Source: Mytilus californianus (Eukaryota; Mollusca; Bivalvia; Mytilida; Mytilidae). Taken from it: a DNA stretch of 64,000 nucleotides. Below are positions 47,821 to 60,049 of the stretch, one piece after another. Each line of letters opens with the position of its first letter. Within the stretch, counting starts at the first letter, position 1. The position numbers and the translations under genes were made by a program. The stretch is from the NCBI RefSeq assembly GCF_021869535.1, contig NW_026262734.1, positions 98,523,285 to 98,587,284 on the forward strand, in the 5' to 3' direction. The notes beneath the pieces are model-generated. The model was not told the DNA's origin. It saw only the letters and a program-made list of their open reading frames with translations, and did no database searches.

Positions 47821-50800
47821 TTTTGAGAATCTTGCAAAACTCGGTGTCTTAAATCGTGTTGAATTGTTGAAAACGTTATTGGCGTCATTGAAGACATATT
47901 AGAGCTAAATGTTTTGAGAGTTCTGGGTTTTTAAAGTAGACACGTTTCGGCGAGTAACAATTATCAAACACCTTTGGGTGAAATCGAAGCCGTTTGGGAG
48001 ATTTGGGATTTTATGGAGACATTTTGGCAAAATAGACACATTTAGGTTATCGGACGCATTTGGGGGATGGACACGTTTGGAAGTGTTGCATATACATTGG
48101 TTTCCATAGGATGATAGAATTAGTATGTAGAAAACACAACTTAAAACTGTAAATACAGCCATCCTACCATATAAATGTGCGTCAATAAAATAATACGTTA
48201 CCACAGCAGATTAATGAAAATAGCAATCCTACAAGATATGTGTACATGATCAGCACTGTGTTTTCCCCTATACTGTTGGACAATATTTTCCACTTAATCA
48301 ACAAAACCTATATATAACTTCTTTATTTTCATTGGATGCGGATGACGTAAACGAATTTAGGGAAGAAGAAAACATTAGAAATGCATTTGAAAATATTCCC
48401 TTTTATTTTACTATTTTGTATAGATGCTAATTAATAAAAAAAATCATCCTATAAATTATTATTGATTTTTTTCGAAACAATATGTCTTGTAGAGAACATA
48501 ATGGAGAAAAGGAACCATCCGTAACAATCCGTAACACAGACTTGAATACTTTAAATTGTATTGCTTTCATAAAGGTATTCTGAAGTTGCTTTGAAAATAC
48601 TTCGAATTCCAATAGTCTAAGATTTAGTTTCTCAATTATTTCAAAACTGGATATTCTATTTGATGAATAATCGTTACGTTCGAATTATGTAATACTTGTA
48701 TATTTGCAAAATAAATTGACTTGATAAGTTATTTTTATTTTCTAATGTATATATTCTCATGAAAGAAAAATAGGTGTCTAATTTTTGATGTAGAAACAGT
48801 CAGTCTGAAACATGCCCTTACTTGATCATCTGAAACCTACAATATCTCTCTCTGTACTGTGAAAAATATTTTCAACATCAATTTATTCACAAACATACAA
48901 AATAATTAATTTCCTTCTATAGTTTGAAATTTAAAAAAAACATCTTTGTCGTGAACGTGATAAGTTATGTCTATTTTCTTATGTATATATTCTCATAAAA
49001 GAAAAATAGGAGTCTAAGTGTTAATGTAGAAACAGTCAGTCTGGAACATACCCTTACTTGGTCATCTGAAACCATCAGGATCTCTCTCTGTACTGTGAAA
49101 AATATTTTCAACATCATTTTATTCACAAGCATACAAAATTATTAATTTCCATCTATAGTTTGAAATTTTAATAAAACTATCTTTGTCGTGAACTTGATAG
49201 GTTATTTTTATTTTCTAATGTATATATTCTCATAAAAGAAAAATAGGAGTCTAAGTGTTAATGTAGAAACAGTCAGTCTGAAACATACCCTTACTTGATC
49301 ATCTGAAACCATCAGGATCTCTCTCTGTACTGTGAAAAATATTTTCAACATCATTTTATTCACAAGCATACAAAATTATTAATTTCCATCTAAAGTTTGA
49401 AATTTTAATAAAACTATCTTTGTCGTGAACTTGATAAGTTATTTTTATTTTCTAATGTATATATTCTCATAAAAGAAAAATAGCAGTATCAGTTTTTATG
49501 TAAAAACAGTCAGTCTGAAACATACCCTTACTTGATCATCTGAAACCTACAAGATCTCTCACTGTACTGTGAAAAATATTTTCAACATCATTTTATTCAC
49601 AAGCATACAAAATTATTAATTTCCATCTATAGTTTGAAATTTTAATAAAACTATCTTTGTCGTGAACTTGATAAGTTATTTTTATTTTCTAATGTATATA
49701 TTCTCATAAAAGAAAAATAGGAGTCTAAGTGTTAATGTAGAAACAGTCAGTCTGAAACATACCCTTACTTGATCATCTGAAACCATCAGGATCTCTCTCT
49801 GTACTGTGAAAAATATTTTCAACATCATTTTATTCACAAGCATACAAAATTATTAATTTCCATCTAAAGTTTGAAATTTTAATAAAACTATCTTTGTCGT
49901 GAACTTGATAAGTTATTTTTATTTTCTAATGTATATATTCTCATAAAAGAAAAATAGCAGTATCAGTTTTTATGTAAAAACAGTCAGTCTGAAACATACC
50001 CTTACTTGATCATCTGAAACCTACAAGATCTCTCACTGTACTATGAAAAATATTTTCAACATCAATTTATTCACAAACATACAAAATAATTAATTTCCTT
50101 CTATAGTTTGAAATTTAAAAAAAACATCTTTGTCGTGAACGTGATAAGTTATGTCTATTTTCTTATGTATATATTCTCATAAAAGAAAAATAGGAGTCTA
50201 AGTGTTAATGTAGAAACAGTCAGTCTGGAACATACCCTTACTTGGTCATCTGAAACCATCAGGATCTCTCTCTGTACTGTGAAAAATATTTTCAACATCA
50301 TTTTATTCACAAGCATACAAAATTATTAATTTCCATCTATAGTTTGAAATTTTAATAAAACTATCTTTGTCGTGAACTTGATAGGTTATTTTTATTTTCT
50401 AATGTATATATTCTCATAAAAGAAAAATAGGAGTCTAAGTGTTAATGTAGAAACAGTCAATCTGAAACATACCCTTACTTGATCATCTGAAACCATCAGG
50501 ATCTCTCTCTGTACTGTGAAAAATATTTTCAACATCATTTTATTCACAAGCATACAAAATTATTAATTTCCATCTAAAGTTTGAAATTTTAATAAAACTA
50601 TCTTTGTCGTGAACTTGATAAGTTATTTTTATTTTCTAATGTATATATTCTCATAAAAGAAAAATAGCAGTATCAGTTTTTATGTAAAAACAGTCAGTCT
50701 GAAACATACCCTTACTTGATCATCTGAAACCTACAAGATCTCTCACTGTACTGTGAAAAATATTTTCAACATCATTTTATTCACAAGCATACAAAATTAT

Positions 50801-52070
50801 TAATTTCCATCTATAGTTTGAAATTTTAATAAAACTATCTTTGTCGTGAACTTGATAAGTTATTTTTATTTTCTAATGTATATATTCTCATAAAAGAAAA
50901 ATAGGAGTCTAAGTGTTAATGTAGAAACAGTCAGTCTGAAACATACCCTTACTTGATCATCTGAAACCATCAGGATCTCTCTCTGTACTGTGAAAAATAT
51001 TTTCAACATCATTTTATTCACAAGCATACAAAATTATTAATTTCCATCTAAAGTTTGAAATTTTAATAAAACTATCTTTGTCGTGAACTTGATAAGTTAT
51101 TTTTATTTTCTAATGTATATATTCTCATAAAAGAAAAATAGCAGTATCAGTTTTTATGTAAAAACAGTCAGTCTGAAACATACCCTTACTTGATCATCTG
51201 AAACCTACAAGATCTCTCACTGTACTATGAAAAATATTTTCAACATCATTTTATTCACAAACATACAAAATAATTAATTTCCTTCTATAGTTTGAAATTT
51301 TAAAAAGTGCTTTCCTTAAAGCTTAGTACAACACATAGTACACATATGCATTAAATCCTTTCTATATGATTTTTACAGTTTGTTCTTATCTTTTGCTTTT
51401 ACAATACTGTCCAAGCTAGGTTAGGGGATGGTAAGGGCTAAACACATGTTTAAACCCGCATCATTTTTTTTATGTTTGAACAAGGAGCCTTCAATCCAGT
51501 GATTGTGGTAAGTTGTTGTCTGTCAAAGTTGTTTTTCGTTTATAAATTTTTGCATTAGTCAGATAGTTGGTTTTCTCTTGTTTTAAAGGATTGAGTTCAG
51601 TAAAGGACCTTTTTGAAGGGAACTTTTTGACCCGCAAACAAATGCCACTGTTTCGAGATAAAAAGTGCCTTAGGCCGAGGAAAAGACATGTAAGAAAGTT
51701 ATTTAGAACTATCTTTGTCGTGATTTTTTTAATATAACCTTGACATGTATAAAACTAGGTTCAATCCAACATACTCAAAATACGCCGAAATAGAGATTTT
51801 GGTGAAAGGTTGACAAACTTGCCCTGATTTCTAACACGTTTAGGCCGAATAAACAAAGAGCACAAGATTTGACTAACTAAATGTATTTTTTATTTGTGAA
51901 CGCTCAGACTTCAAATGTATACAGTAATGCATATTTCTTATCTTTTCCGTTGCCACAATAAGCAAAACCCATACTGTATAGTCAACTGTCAAAAGCCAAG
52001 AAAGGACGAAATGACATAAAGTAAAATTGTTTTAGAAAACGAATGATATCGATTACCGTTAATTCGCCTC
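47820..52070. repeat. Segmental duplication, copy 2
   Basis: Partner of 28960-32110 in the same orientation, about 19 kb away. It lacks the RT-element tail and the 770-bp local duplication but contains the 237-bp satellite expansion. Confidence 0.75.
48715..51310. repeat. 237-bp satellite, 11 monomers, five-monomer higher-order repeat
   Basis: The landmark GTGAAC(T/G)TGATA falls at 48951, 49188, 49425, 49662, 49899, 50135, 50372, 50609, 50846 and 51083: steps of 237 with one step of 236. Monomers alternate between a GGAGTCTAAGTG type and a GCAGTATCAG type. Monomers 2-6 (48951-50134) are repeated almost base for base as monomers 7-11 (50135-51310), a 1,184-bp higher-order unit. No gene is present. 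Confidence 0.95.
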
Positions 52071-52104
52071 TGTTCATACAAGTGAGATGTTAAGCTTTAA
52101 AACT

Positions 52105-52285
52105 AGGTTAAATGCACCATTGCCTACATAAGGAAATGTCTGTATCAAGTCAGGAATATGAAAGTTGTTTTCCATTCGTTTGATATGTTTGAACTTTTGA
52201 TTTTGCTTATTGTTAAGGGACTTTCCGTCTGAATTTTCCTTGGAGTTTAGTATATTTGTTGTTTTACTTATTTCTTATATAAAAG
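52105..52285 (+). mobile_element. Short retroposon-like repeat, family T copy 1
   Basis: Shares AAGTCAGGAATATGA, TCGTTTGAT(A/G)TGTTTGA and GGGACTTTCCGT with 58175-58360 and 62850-63020, all in the same orientation. It has no coding content. Confidence 0.65.
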
Positions 52286-52289
52286 TTAT

Positions 52290-52850
52290 AGGACATTTTT
52301 GATTTGTTATCCACTGATAAAATCTTGCTCTGTTCTCTTTATCTCTGATTCGCTTGACGTTAGGCGTACATATATGGATGTCTTTTATCATATTGAGTAT
52401 TGTCTTGATTGTTCTTAAACGTGTTATTTACCATATTTAAAGTACGCTCGACTGGCTTGTATTTACTTTCTTTGTTGGTAAATTAAAAAGGTGTAATACG
52501 TGACAACCTAATGGTGAAGTTGTTTAAAGCTGTTGCATAAATACATTTTTGTATAATGCCGTTATTAAAATTCCAATAGTGTTTATAATTTTGATTTCCA
52601 TCTTTGTTGGTGAAGGTATTCTTTCCTTCCTAAGCACACTTTTACTGAAAAAAAAATATAGATACAATTATACGTTGTTCTTCTTTAACACATACCCGCT
52701 TGTTATTCACATATATTTTTCGGGGACTTTAAATCTAGATTTTGTATATCATGAGCTTTGTTTTGAAAGTTAATTAATCTAGTTAAAGTCCCTTGGTTAG
52801 TGGATGGTAGTTTAACTTGATTGATCTTACTTTAAATATAAAAAAAAAGG
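52290..52850. other. No gene seen
   Basis: AT-rich spacer before segment X. Confidence 0.4.
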
Positions 52851-52857
52851 TAATTCC

Positions 52858-53305
52858 AGACCCCATATATATCGTATTAGGTCACTGGCACACTATGTAA
52901 CGCATTTATCTTACCGACTATCTTAACATGTGGTATTTAGAATAGTGGCCTATCAAAGTGATCAAGTCTTCAATACCGTTAGTATTAAGAACCTACTTCT
53001 ATTGGTCTATACAAAAACAAATGCTAACAATAACAACTTGTTAGATTTAAATGTGTTTTATGAATTTATTTCAATCGTTCATCATCAATTTCTTCATCTG
53101 TTGAAACCTTTAAGATTTTTCCCCAACACCAAGTTGTTTTTATAAAGGGACACCACTACTAACCGTGTATTGAAATAAGCCCCGCCTACTTACCCAATAT
53201 GGAACACTATTAACACAATATGTAATATACACCATGTCCACGCGGTTGCTTTTAACCAATAACATTCCTAGAAATGTAAAGGAGGTAAGATAAATACATA
53301 TATAC
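52858..53305. repeat. Dispersed segment X, copy 2
   Basis: Partner of 7855-8310, starting with ACCCCATATATATCGTATTA and ending with GGAGGTAAGATAA. Confidence 0.6.
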
Positions 53306-53772
53306 CCGTTGAGAAGCATAGACACTTGTCATTTGTTGACCATCACAGGTTCAGATATAGTTATGTGCCTTCTGGTCAATTGCTGTCTCAATGACGTTAT
53401 CCCAACATTAAATGTTATTCGTATAACTACGTTTGTGGATATTTATATTTTTAAAATTTACTTACTGTCCAGACATCACACAAAGTACTTTCAGAAATTA
53501 AATGTTGTTAAAAAACACATCGTTGCCTTATTACATTTGCCTAGTGTTTAGTTGTATTGTTTTTAAATTGGCGTACATCCAAAATCTCCTTTTTAATAAT
53601 ATAAACAAAATAAATATGAGTTTTGAATTGTGCGTTTCCACCAAACAGGGATAAGGAAAGAGTAATTTTCAATACTCACATATAGACCGACCACTTTTTA
53701 TTTTCACCGTCAAAGTGTTCTAAAAGGAAAATAAAAACAGTGGAAATTCATTTATTTCTTCAAAATGCTGAA

Positions 53773-55504
53773 ATGGCTACAGCTAGTTTTTGTGATCCGT
53801 GCTCAGAAAGGAATAAGTCGTTATCAGCGACAAAGTATTGATCCGACTGAGAAGAAAGACTTTGTACAGACTGTGCAGAATCACATGACCGGTTCAAAGT
53901 ATTATAATCTCACCATGATATCGATCTGTCTACTGTCGCTTCTAATATCCCAATATCTGCGAAGACAATTTGCAATGTTCATGCGGATATGCTCTTGGAT
54001 AACTACTGCACAGATCATGAAACCGTTTACTGTAGAGCCTTCATTCCTAAATACCACAGGAAATGTCGTAGCGTTCTACCTCTAGAACATGCCTCGAAGG
54101 ATGTTAAAAAATCTCCACTATTCACCAACGTTATGCAGGACATAAAACACCTGAATACAACATTAAATAATTTACACGATAACAGAGAGTCAAACTTACA
54201 ATTACTTTGAAAACTAAATCAGTAATAACCCAACAGGACAGTGAAGTCAAATCCCGATTATTGAAACAAATAGATGATGTAGAACGCAATCTTCATCCAA
54301 ACTGTCATCTCTCCAACGGAAACACGAGATCAAAATCAACAAACAAAAGTAGAAATAACATAAGTTCTGGACAGCTTAAAAGCAACTGAGGATGAAATTG
54401 ATTTTCTAAAAGATCATGTGTTAAATAATCAGTTATTTATAGCCTTCGCCAACATCATGAACATGTGGCAAAGGTTCAAAACACCGAAGCAAAAGTTCTG
54501 CAGATGGTTTCCAATTCAAAAGAGATCGAAATAACCTTTGATGAAAAGAGAGTTAAAAATGATTGATTCTTTCGAACCGCTGTCAGAAATTGTCATCCCG
54601 TGTCAAGTTCAATACATCTCCAAGAAATTTCAGCATGGCCAGATCATTGCAGAAAGAAGTAAACGTATTGTTTGTGTTTGAAAAGGATACTGAATTAAAA
54701 CTCAAAACTGGGGTGAAATATATTCTTAGAGATGCATCAATCACAATGAATAATAAGCTGCTACTGACTAATGATGTGCCATCAGATCCGAAACTGTATG
54801 AATACAGTGAATGTAAGGATTATAAGAATGCGATTACGTTTTCCAGTAGTCCATTTTGTGTTGCTATGATACCTGGCACAGACAGAGCTTGTGTTACCTT
54901 GCCTGAAGAGAAATCTTTTCAACTCATGAACTCTACATCGATGAAATAGTGCGACAAAGTTAATGTTGGATTTACATGTTTTGGTATCACTGCTGGACGT
55001 GGCAGAGTTCACGTTTGTGGTGTAGGTGGCGATACTATAAAAACATTAGACACCAATGGGACAATTCTAAAATCAATTACACATGGACCTGATAAAATTT
55101 ACTTTATGTCATACGATGGTATTCACGAGCAGTTCATTGTTAGATGTCCTAACAAACTCCCGTGTATCAAATTAGATGGAACAGTAGTATACAGTAAGGA
55201 CGTGGCTGGTACAGCAGGACTAACACGCCATAGACAAAGTAACGTTTATTACGATGGTTACTATGACAGCAACATACATAGAATGTCTCTAGATGTGAAA
55301 AACTGTGAGCAAATGATGAACAATGACGATGGTATTCACCAACCGTATGGAATGTATTTTAATAATGACTACAAAAAAATGTTTGTTACTAATAAGTGTA
55401 AGACATCCGTGTCTGTATATAACTGTAGATATTGGTTAATTATAATGGCTGGAGTAGGACTATACATGTATATAGGTTATAATAAAGGACGATTACAAAT
55501 ATGA
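53773..55504 (+). pseudogene. B-box/beta-propeller protein, second copy, heavily disrupted
   Basis: Starts MATASFCDPCSERN and can be followed to the end by similarity to 4829-6447. Stops replace cysteine codons of B-box 1 (the SATKY-stop-SD-stop-EE region near 53840), and a TAA follows at about 53905. A one-base deletion ends the frame after SNLQLL (about 54208), more stops follow near 54360-54560, and TAG lies at 54947. Here B-box 1 keeps the CTDC pair that copy 1 has lost. The propeller region reads KLKTGVKYILRDASITMNNK to MYFNNDYKKMFVTNK. The last frame runs past the copy 1 stop and adds WLIIMAGVGLYMYIGYN, a possible membrane-like tail of no clear meaning. The splice acceptor found before copy 1 is missing. 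Confidence 0.8.
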
Positions 55505-55590
55505 TTTAGCGTTTCTTATTTTTAAGTAATGTAACACAGTATCGTACTGAATAGAAAAGCGTAAAGGGAATCAAAAATATAATCACTAAA

Positions 55591-55945
55591 TAATATAAAT
55601 CAAAACATTGATCAGAAGTTTTTCTGTAATACTTTTCATATTTGTCAGATTGAGATGTGAAATTTCATTTTGAAGTTGTCCAAGGTTGTATAATTATTTT
55701 GTCATCTCCTAAAGACGAAAGTAGTCTTCTTATAGAAATTGTAAATTTAGGCAACAGTTGTTTACCGATGTTAAAATCTCATTAAACGATAAAGAAGATA
55801 AATCCCGGATAAAATCGCGTCCAAAAGGAGGGCAAAAGGGTGTGTTGTTCATGTTGCAAGGGTAAGAATCTCTTGCTGTACATGCATCCCCAACCATGCG
55901 GATCAACACGCATGCAAAATATCAAAATCGGAAATATGAAACAAT
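55591..55945. repeat. 3' flank of B-box pseudogene 2 (segment Y, copy 2)
   Basis: Aligns with 1-115 and 385-650. It starts 87 bases after the pseudogene stop, which fixes Y as the downstream flank of the B-box unit. Confidence 0.65.
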
Positions 55946-55949
55946 AAAA

Positions 55950-56685
55950 AAAAATAAGTGAGTTGAGACACAGACACATTGTATCGTTGAACAAATTCGT
56001 GATGGTGTCCGTTTACTGATGATGTGTCGATTGTTTACCAAAACTTGACAGAAATTAAGAAACGAAGGTCTACTATTTCGTTCCCTATTGGTTGAAAAAA
56101 GGAACTTGGTAACCCCAGATAACTCTGGATTCTGATGTCAATCTTTAAACTCCTAAAAAGGCTCAATCTTTTCACACAGAGAAAAAATGACAATCAGAAC
56201 TGGTATAAGTAAACTCATCATAGAAAACGAAACTAAAATGTGTACACAAGACGCGTGTGTTGTCTACATAAAAATGTGACGCTCAAATCAAAAAGTGATT
56301 AAAAAGTTTAAGAGAATTTAAGAATGACCATTCTGTATAAATGATGTTCTATAGATGGCAGAATTAATCTTAGATAGCTTTCTATGACAAAGATGATGAA
56401 ACCTGGTATTGGTTGGCAACTTATTTTTTGTTATAAGTCTAATGAGTAATACTGAAAGATATTTGGGTAAAACATCGAAATGATTTTTAGTATTAACCAT
56501 GATATTGAAGATTATTTGATACAATACTGTAAATTGTAATGGTTTTATAAAATGTTCCATTGACCCGAATTAAGATATTTGTATCCAAATGGAGAGATAT
56601 TCTAGTCATTGGTTGCAATATCCTTTCAATTTAGTCCAAAGAAAATGTCTTCATACTAATTTTTCAATGAGACATCGTCATATGG
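55950..56685. other. No gene seen
   Basis: AT-rich spacer. 56235-56312 carries a degenerate dispersed repeat related to 290-390. Confidence 0.4.
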
Positions 56686-56689
56686 TTAA

Positions 56690-57527
56690 AAAGCCATATC
56701 TTACTTATCTCATTTGGTTTATTGATAATTTAAATTTCGCGCCGTGAATGGGGACTAACTGTGCACCACTTATTGCGGACCTGTTTCTGTACTGTTATGA
56801 GTTACAATTTATGACTAAAATCAGCAAAGATCCATCGAAACAACATCTGATACAAAAGTTTAATAACACTTTTAGATATTTGAGTGATATATTGGCTCTG
56901 TATAATGATGACTTCAGTATGTAGACTAAAGAGATTTATTCTGCTGAACTGACTTTAAATAAAGCTAATACTAGCCATGAATACTGCCCTTTCCTGGATC
57001 TTGATATCTATATCTTTAACAGGAAGCTTAATACCACAATTTAATATAAAAGAGATGATTTTTCATTTCCTATTGTTAATTATCCATTTTTAGATGGTGA
57101 CGTTCCCTTGTCACAATGTTATGGTGTTTATATATCTCAACTTGTTCGATTCGCTCGTGTATGTAACAACGTATTTGATTTTAACGAAAGAAATCTCTGT
57201 ATTACTAAAAAATTATCACACAGGGGTTTTCGATATCACAAACTAGTCAAAACATTTACTAAATTTTATCATCGGTACCATGACATCATTCGTAAATATA
57301 AATCAACATGCAGACATCTTATACGTTCGGGTATTCCACATCCAATCTGTTATAGTAATCTTCTTTACAAAGCACAAAAATGTTGGCATTCACCTCAAAA
57401 TCTAACCAAACTTTTAAAAAGACTTATTCAAAAGGGATATAGTTACAATACTGTTGTCAGGTCATTAAATATGGCATATATTGGTATTAGTATTGATTCA
57501 CTCATAGGGTCTTTGCTTCGGAAATAA
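56690..57527 (+). pseudogene. Reverse transcriptase relic, second family
   Basis: A continuous frame reads MGTNCAPLIADLFLYCYE, NNTFRYLSDILALYNDD, YCPFLDLDIYIFNRK, then KRDDFSFPIVNYPFLDGDVP and, after 57108, YGVYISQLVRFARVCNN to the natural end SLIGSLLRK. The catalytic motif is YLSD (56877-56888) where the family has YLDD. Stops are at 56922-56924 and 57042-57044, and the part before MGTNC is collapsed with a TGA just upstream. The last 139 codons are intact. It is related to the antisense RT at 8976-10089 but distinct. Confidence 0.75.
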
Positions 57528-58165
57528 ACACATTTATTCTAAAACCAGTTGTTAGCATAATAACGGTTATGTTCATCTCATATATTTGATGATTGCATGA
57601 TATCCATCCACTACCGGGAGGAATTATGCTTGATTTTCATATAATGAAGACATAATCTTTCAATCAGTTTAAATGAGGTCTGTAGCTGGCATGTCAGTAA
57701 CTGCTAGTAGTTCTTTGTTAATCTATATATCATTGTCATTTTGCTTAGTTTCTTTTGTTGCCTATTCTGACATCGGAGTCGGACTTCTTTTAAACTGTGT
57801 TTTACTGTGCGTATTAGTGTGTTTGTTTAATCTACATTGGCTAGAGGTATAGGTGGAGGGTTGAGTTCATGCAAAACATGTTTAACCCCGCCACATTTGT
57901 GCGCCTGTCCCAAGTCAGGAGCCTCTGGCCTTTGTTAGTCTTGTATGTTTTTAAATTTTAGTTCATTTATATGTTTTGGAGTTTAGTATGACGTCCGTTT
58001 TCACTGAACTAGTATACATTTTTTTAAGGGCCAGCTGAAGCCCGCCTTCGGGTGCGGGATTTATTCGCTGTGTTGAAGACCCATTGGTGGCCTTCGGCTG
58101 TTTTTGCTCTTTGGTCGGGTTGTTGTCTCTTTTACACATTCCCCATTTCCATTCTCAAGTTTATT
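57528..58165 (+). mobile_element. 3' tail belonging to the RT relic
   Basis: Non-coding tail directly after the RT stop, ending CCCCATTTCCATTCTCAA. Truncated copies are at 29400-30005, 61488-61974 (antisense) and 14275-14385 (antisense), which ties those orphans to this RT family. Confidence 0.7.
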
Positions 58166-58174
58166 TGATGTCTA

Positions 58175-58360
58175 GCTATAAAACCAGGTTTAATCCACCA
58201 TTTCCTCTAAAGATAATGCCTGTACCAAGTCAGAAATATGAAAGTTTTTATCCATTCGTTTGATGTGTTTGAGCTTTTGATTTTGCCATTTGATTAGGGA
58301 CTTTCCGTTTTGAATTTTTCTCGGAGTTCGGTATTTTTGTTATTTTACTTTTTAAATATT
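58175..58360 (+). mobile_element. Short retroposon-like repeat, family T copy 2
   Basis: Begins AAACCAGGTTTAATCCACCA and carries ATTAGGGACTTTCCGTTTTG. It adjoins the end of the RT-element tail. Confidence 0.65.
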
Positions 58361-58364
58361 TCTA

Positions 58365-60045
58365 TCACGTTTCATTTCCACAGCACCTCCAAATGAAGTT
58401 TATATTGATATTTTTCAGATAACATTTTTTTTTTGATATCTTGCTTTCATTATTATGATTTCGTGTATGGATGCTTGCTGCAACAAGAGAAGAAGCTACT
58501 AAATTAAGGATTCTAAATTATAAAGTTGACGTTATCGCTTCTGAAGTTTTTAGATGCCAGTATTATTTGGTTGACCATTACTGAATATCTAACAACTAAG
58601 GCGGAAATACAAACGTATGATCATCTGATCTGTAATTTTACTGATTGGATCATATTGGCATCGATCTATGATAAAAATAAACATGTTGCTAGTTAGTTGA
58701 GACACAGTTCGTCACTAATCTTGATGGTCACAGTGAAACTTATGTAGTGTCTAACTTAGTCGTTTTCCTCTTAACTCTGTGTACGATGTATTCGTATAAA
58801 AATCACACCCTTATTAATGACGTCCATATAGTGTGAACTTGAAGGAGCACACAGAACATATTAAGTGATATATGGTAACGCCTTTCAAATGGGGCAAAGG
58901 GTATGTAACTGCACAAAATTGTTGAAATTTGAAAAGTTGAAATAATTAAGTTTGCCATAAATGCCAGTTAGGAGACGCCGATCGGTGTCAATATTGAGGA
59001 CAAGATACAAAATATGAAGCAGACCTTCTACTTTAAAAAGTATCCTAAGTATCAAGCGCACTGGGATATATGAGATGTAACATAAAAAAAGGTCAACATG
59101 TTTCACTTGTCGTAGACACATTTCCATACTATTTTTCGTCAATCCAAGATTGCTGAATGCAACTTGTAACTGTTTATTTTAGGGTTTACCAACTCAGCAG
59201 ATGATATTGCTGACTCCTCTACATAACGAAAGAACACATCTTCTCTGTTGGTATGAGACATCATGTTGCTTAACCTTTCGTTTTCTATGTAATGTTATGT
59301 TGACTGTTGTTTGTCTTTTGTCTTTCGTGTGAATGACATGTTGACGGAAATTGATTAAAACAAAACTCATCAATTTAAAGACTGAAAACGACAAACTCTC
59401 TTTTTGTCAACTACACTTTGCTTTTCTATACATGCATCTACAATGAAAACATGAGGACAGCTAATTATAAAAAAAATAGTTCATTTGATTCCGATTTCAT
59501 TTTAGGGGTATTTAATCAAACTCTTTCTATAATAAATACATATAAAAAATCACATTTTCATGTCTTCACAACTTAGCCTTCATAAAAACGTTCGTTTTTA
59601 TTTTCCATAAGTCCAAAAGGATTTAGATCATTGTTTTCATACTAAATCACAATCGGAAGTAGAACACAATCGGCTCAATTACAGATCAGACTAGTATGTC
59701 AAGATAAATATTTTAAACTAAATTCAATTGAACTTTAATTGTAAATAGACATGTTACACAAACTGATAACAACGGCCAATATTGAAAATATTTTATATAT
59801 AAGTTAACAACATTGACCGATTAAAGTAATTCAAGGACTGTATCACGTGACACAACATAGTCTAACACAATTGTAGAAACTGACAATGACTTACTGAATC
59901 CTAGATAACATTGAATTAGGGAATTATAACAGAAGTGACTATTAAATCTTATTGCAAATTGTCAGAAAATATACCCATTCAACTTTAACTACATTTCCTT
60001 TGAATTAGAGACACTAATTGACATACGTAAAGCTGTCACAAATAA
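58365..60045. other. No gene seen
   Basis: AT-rich spacer. The minus-strand frames at 58885-59142 and 59194-59394 show no domain or splice context. Confidence 0.4.
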
Positions 60046-60049
60046 TGTG

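Noticed and set aside
53309..53551. 80-codon frame upstream of the second B-box copy
   Set aside because: It begins at the edge of dispersed segment X, has no counterpart before copy 1 and shows no domain.
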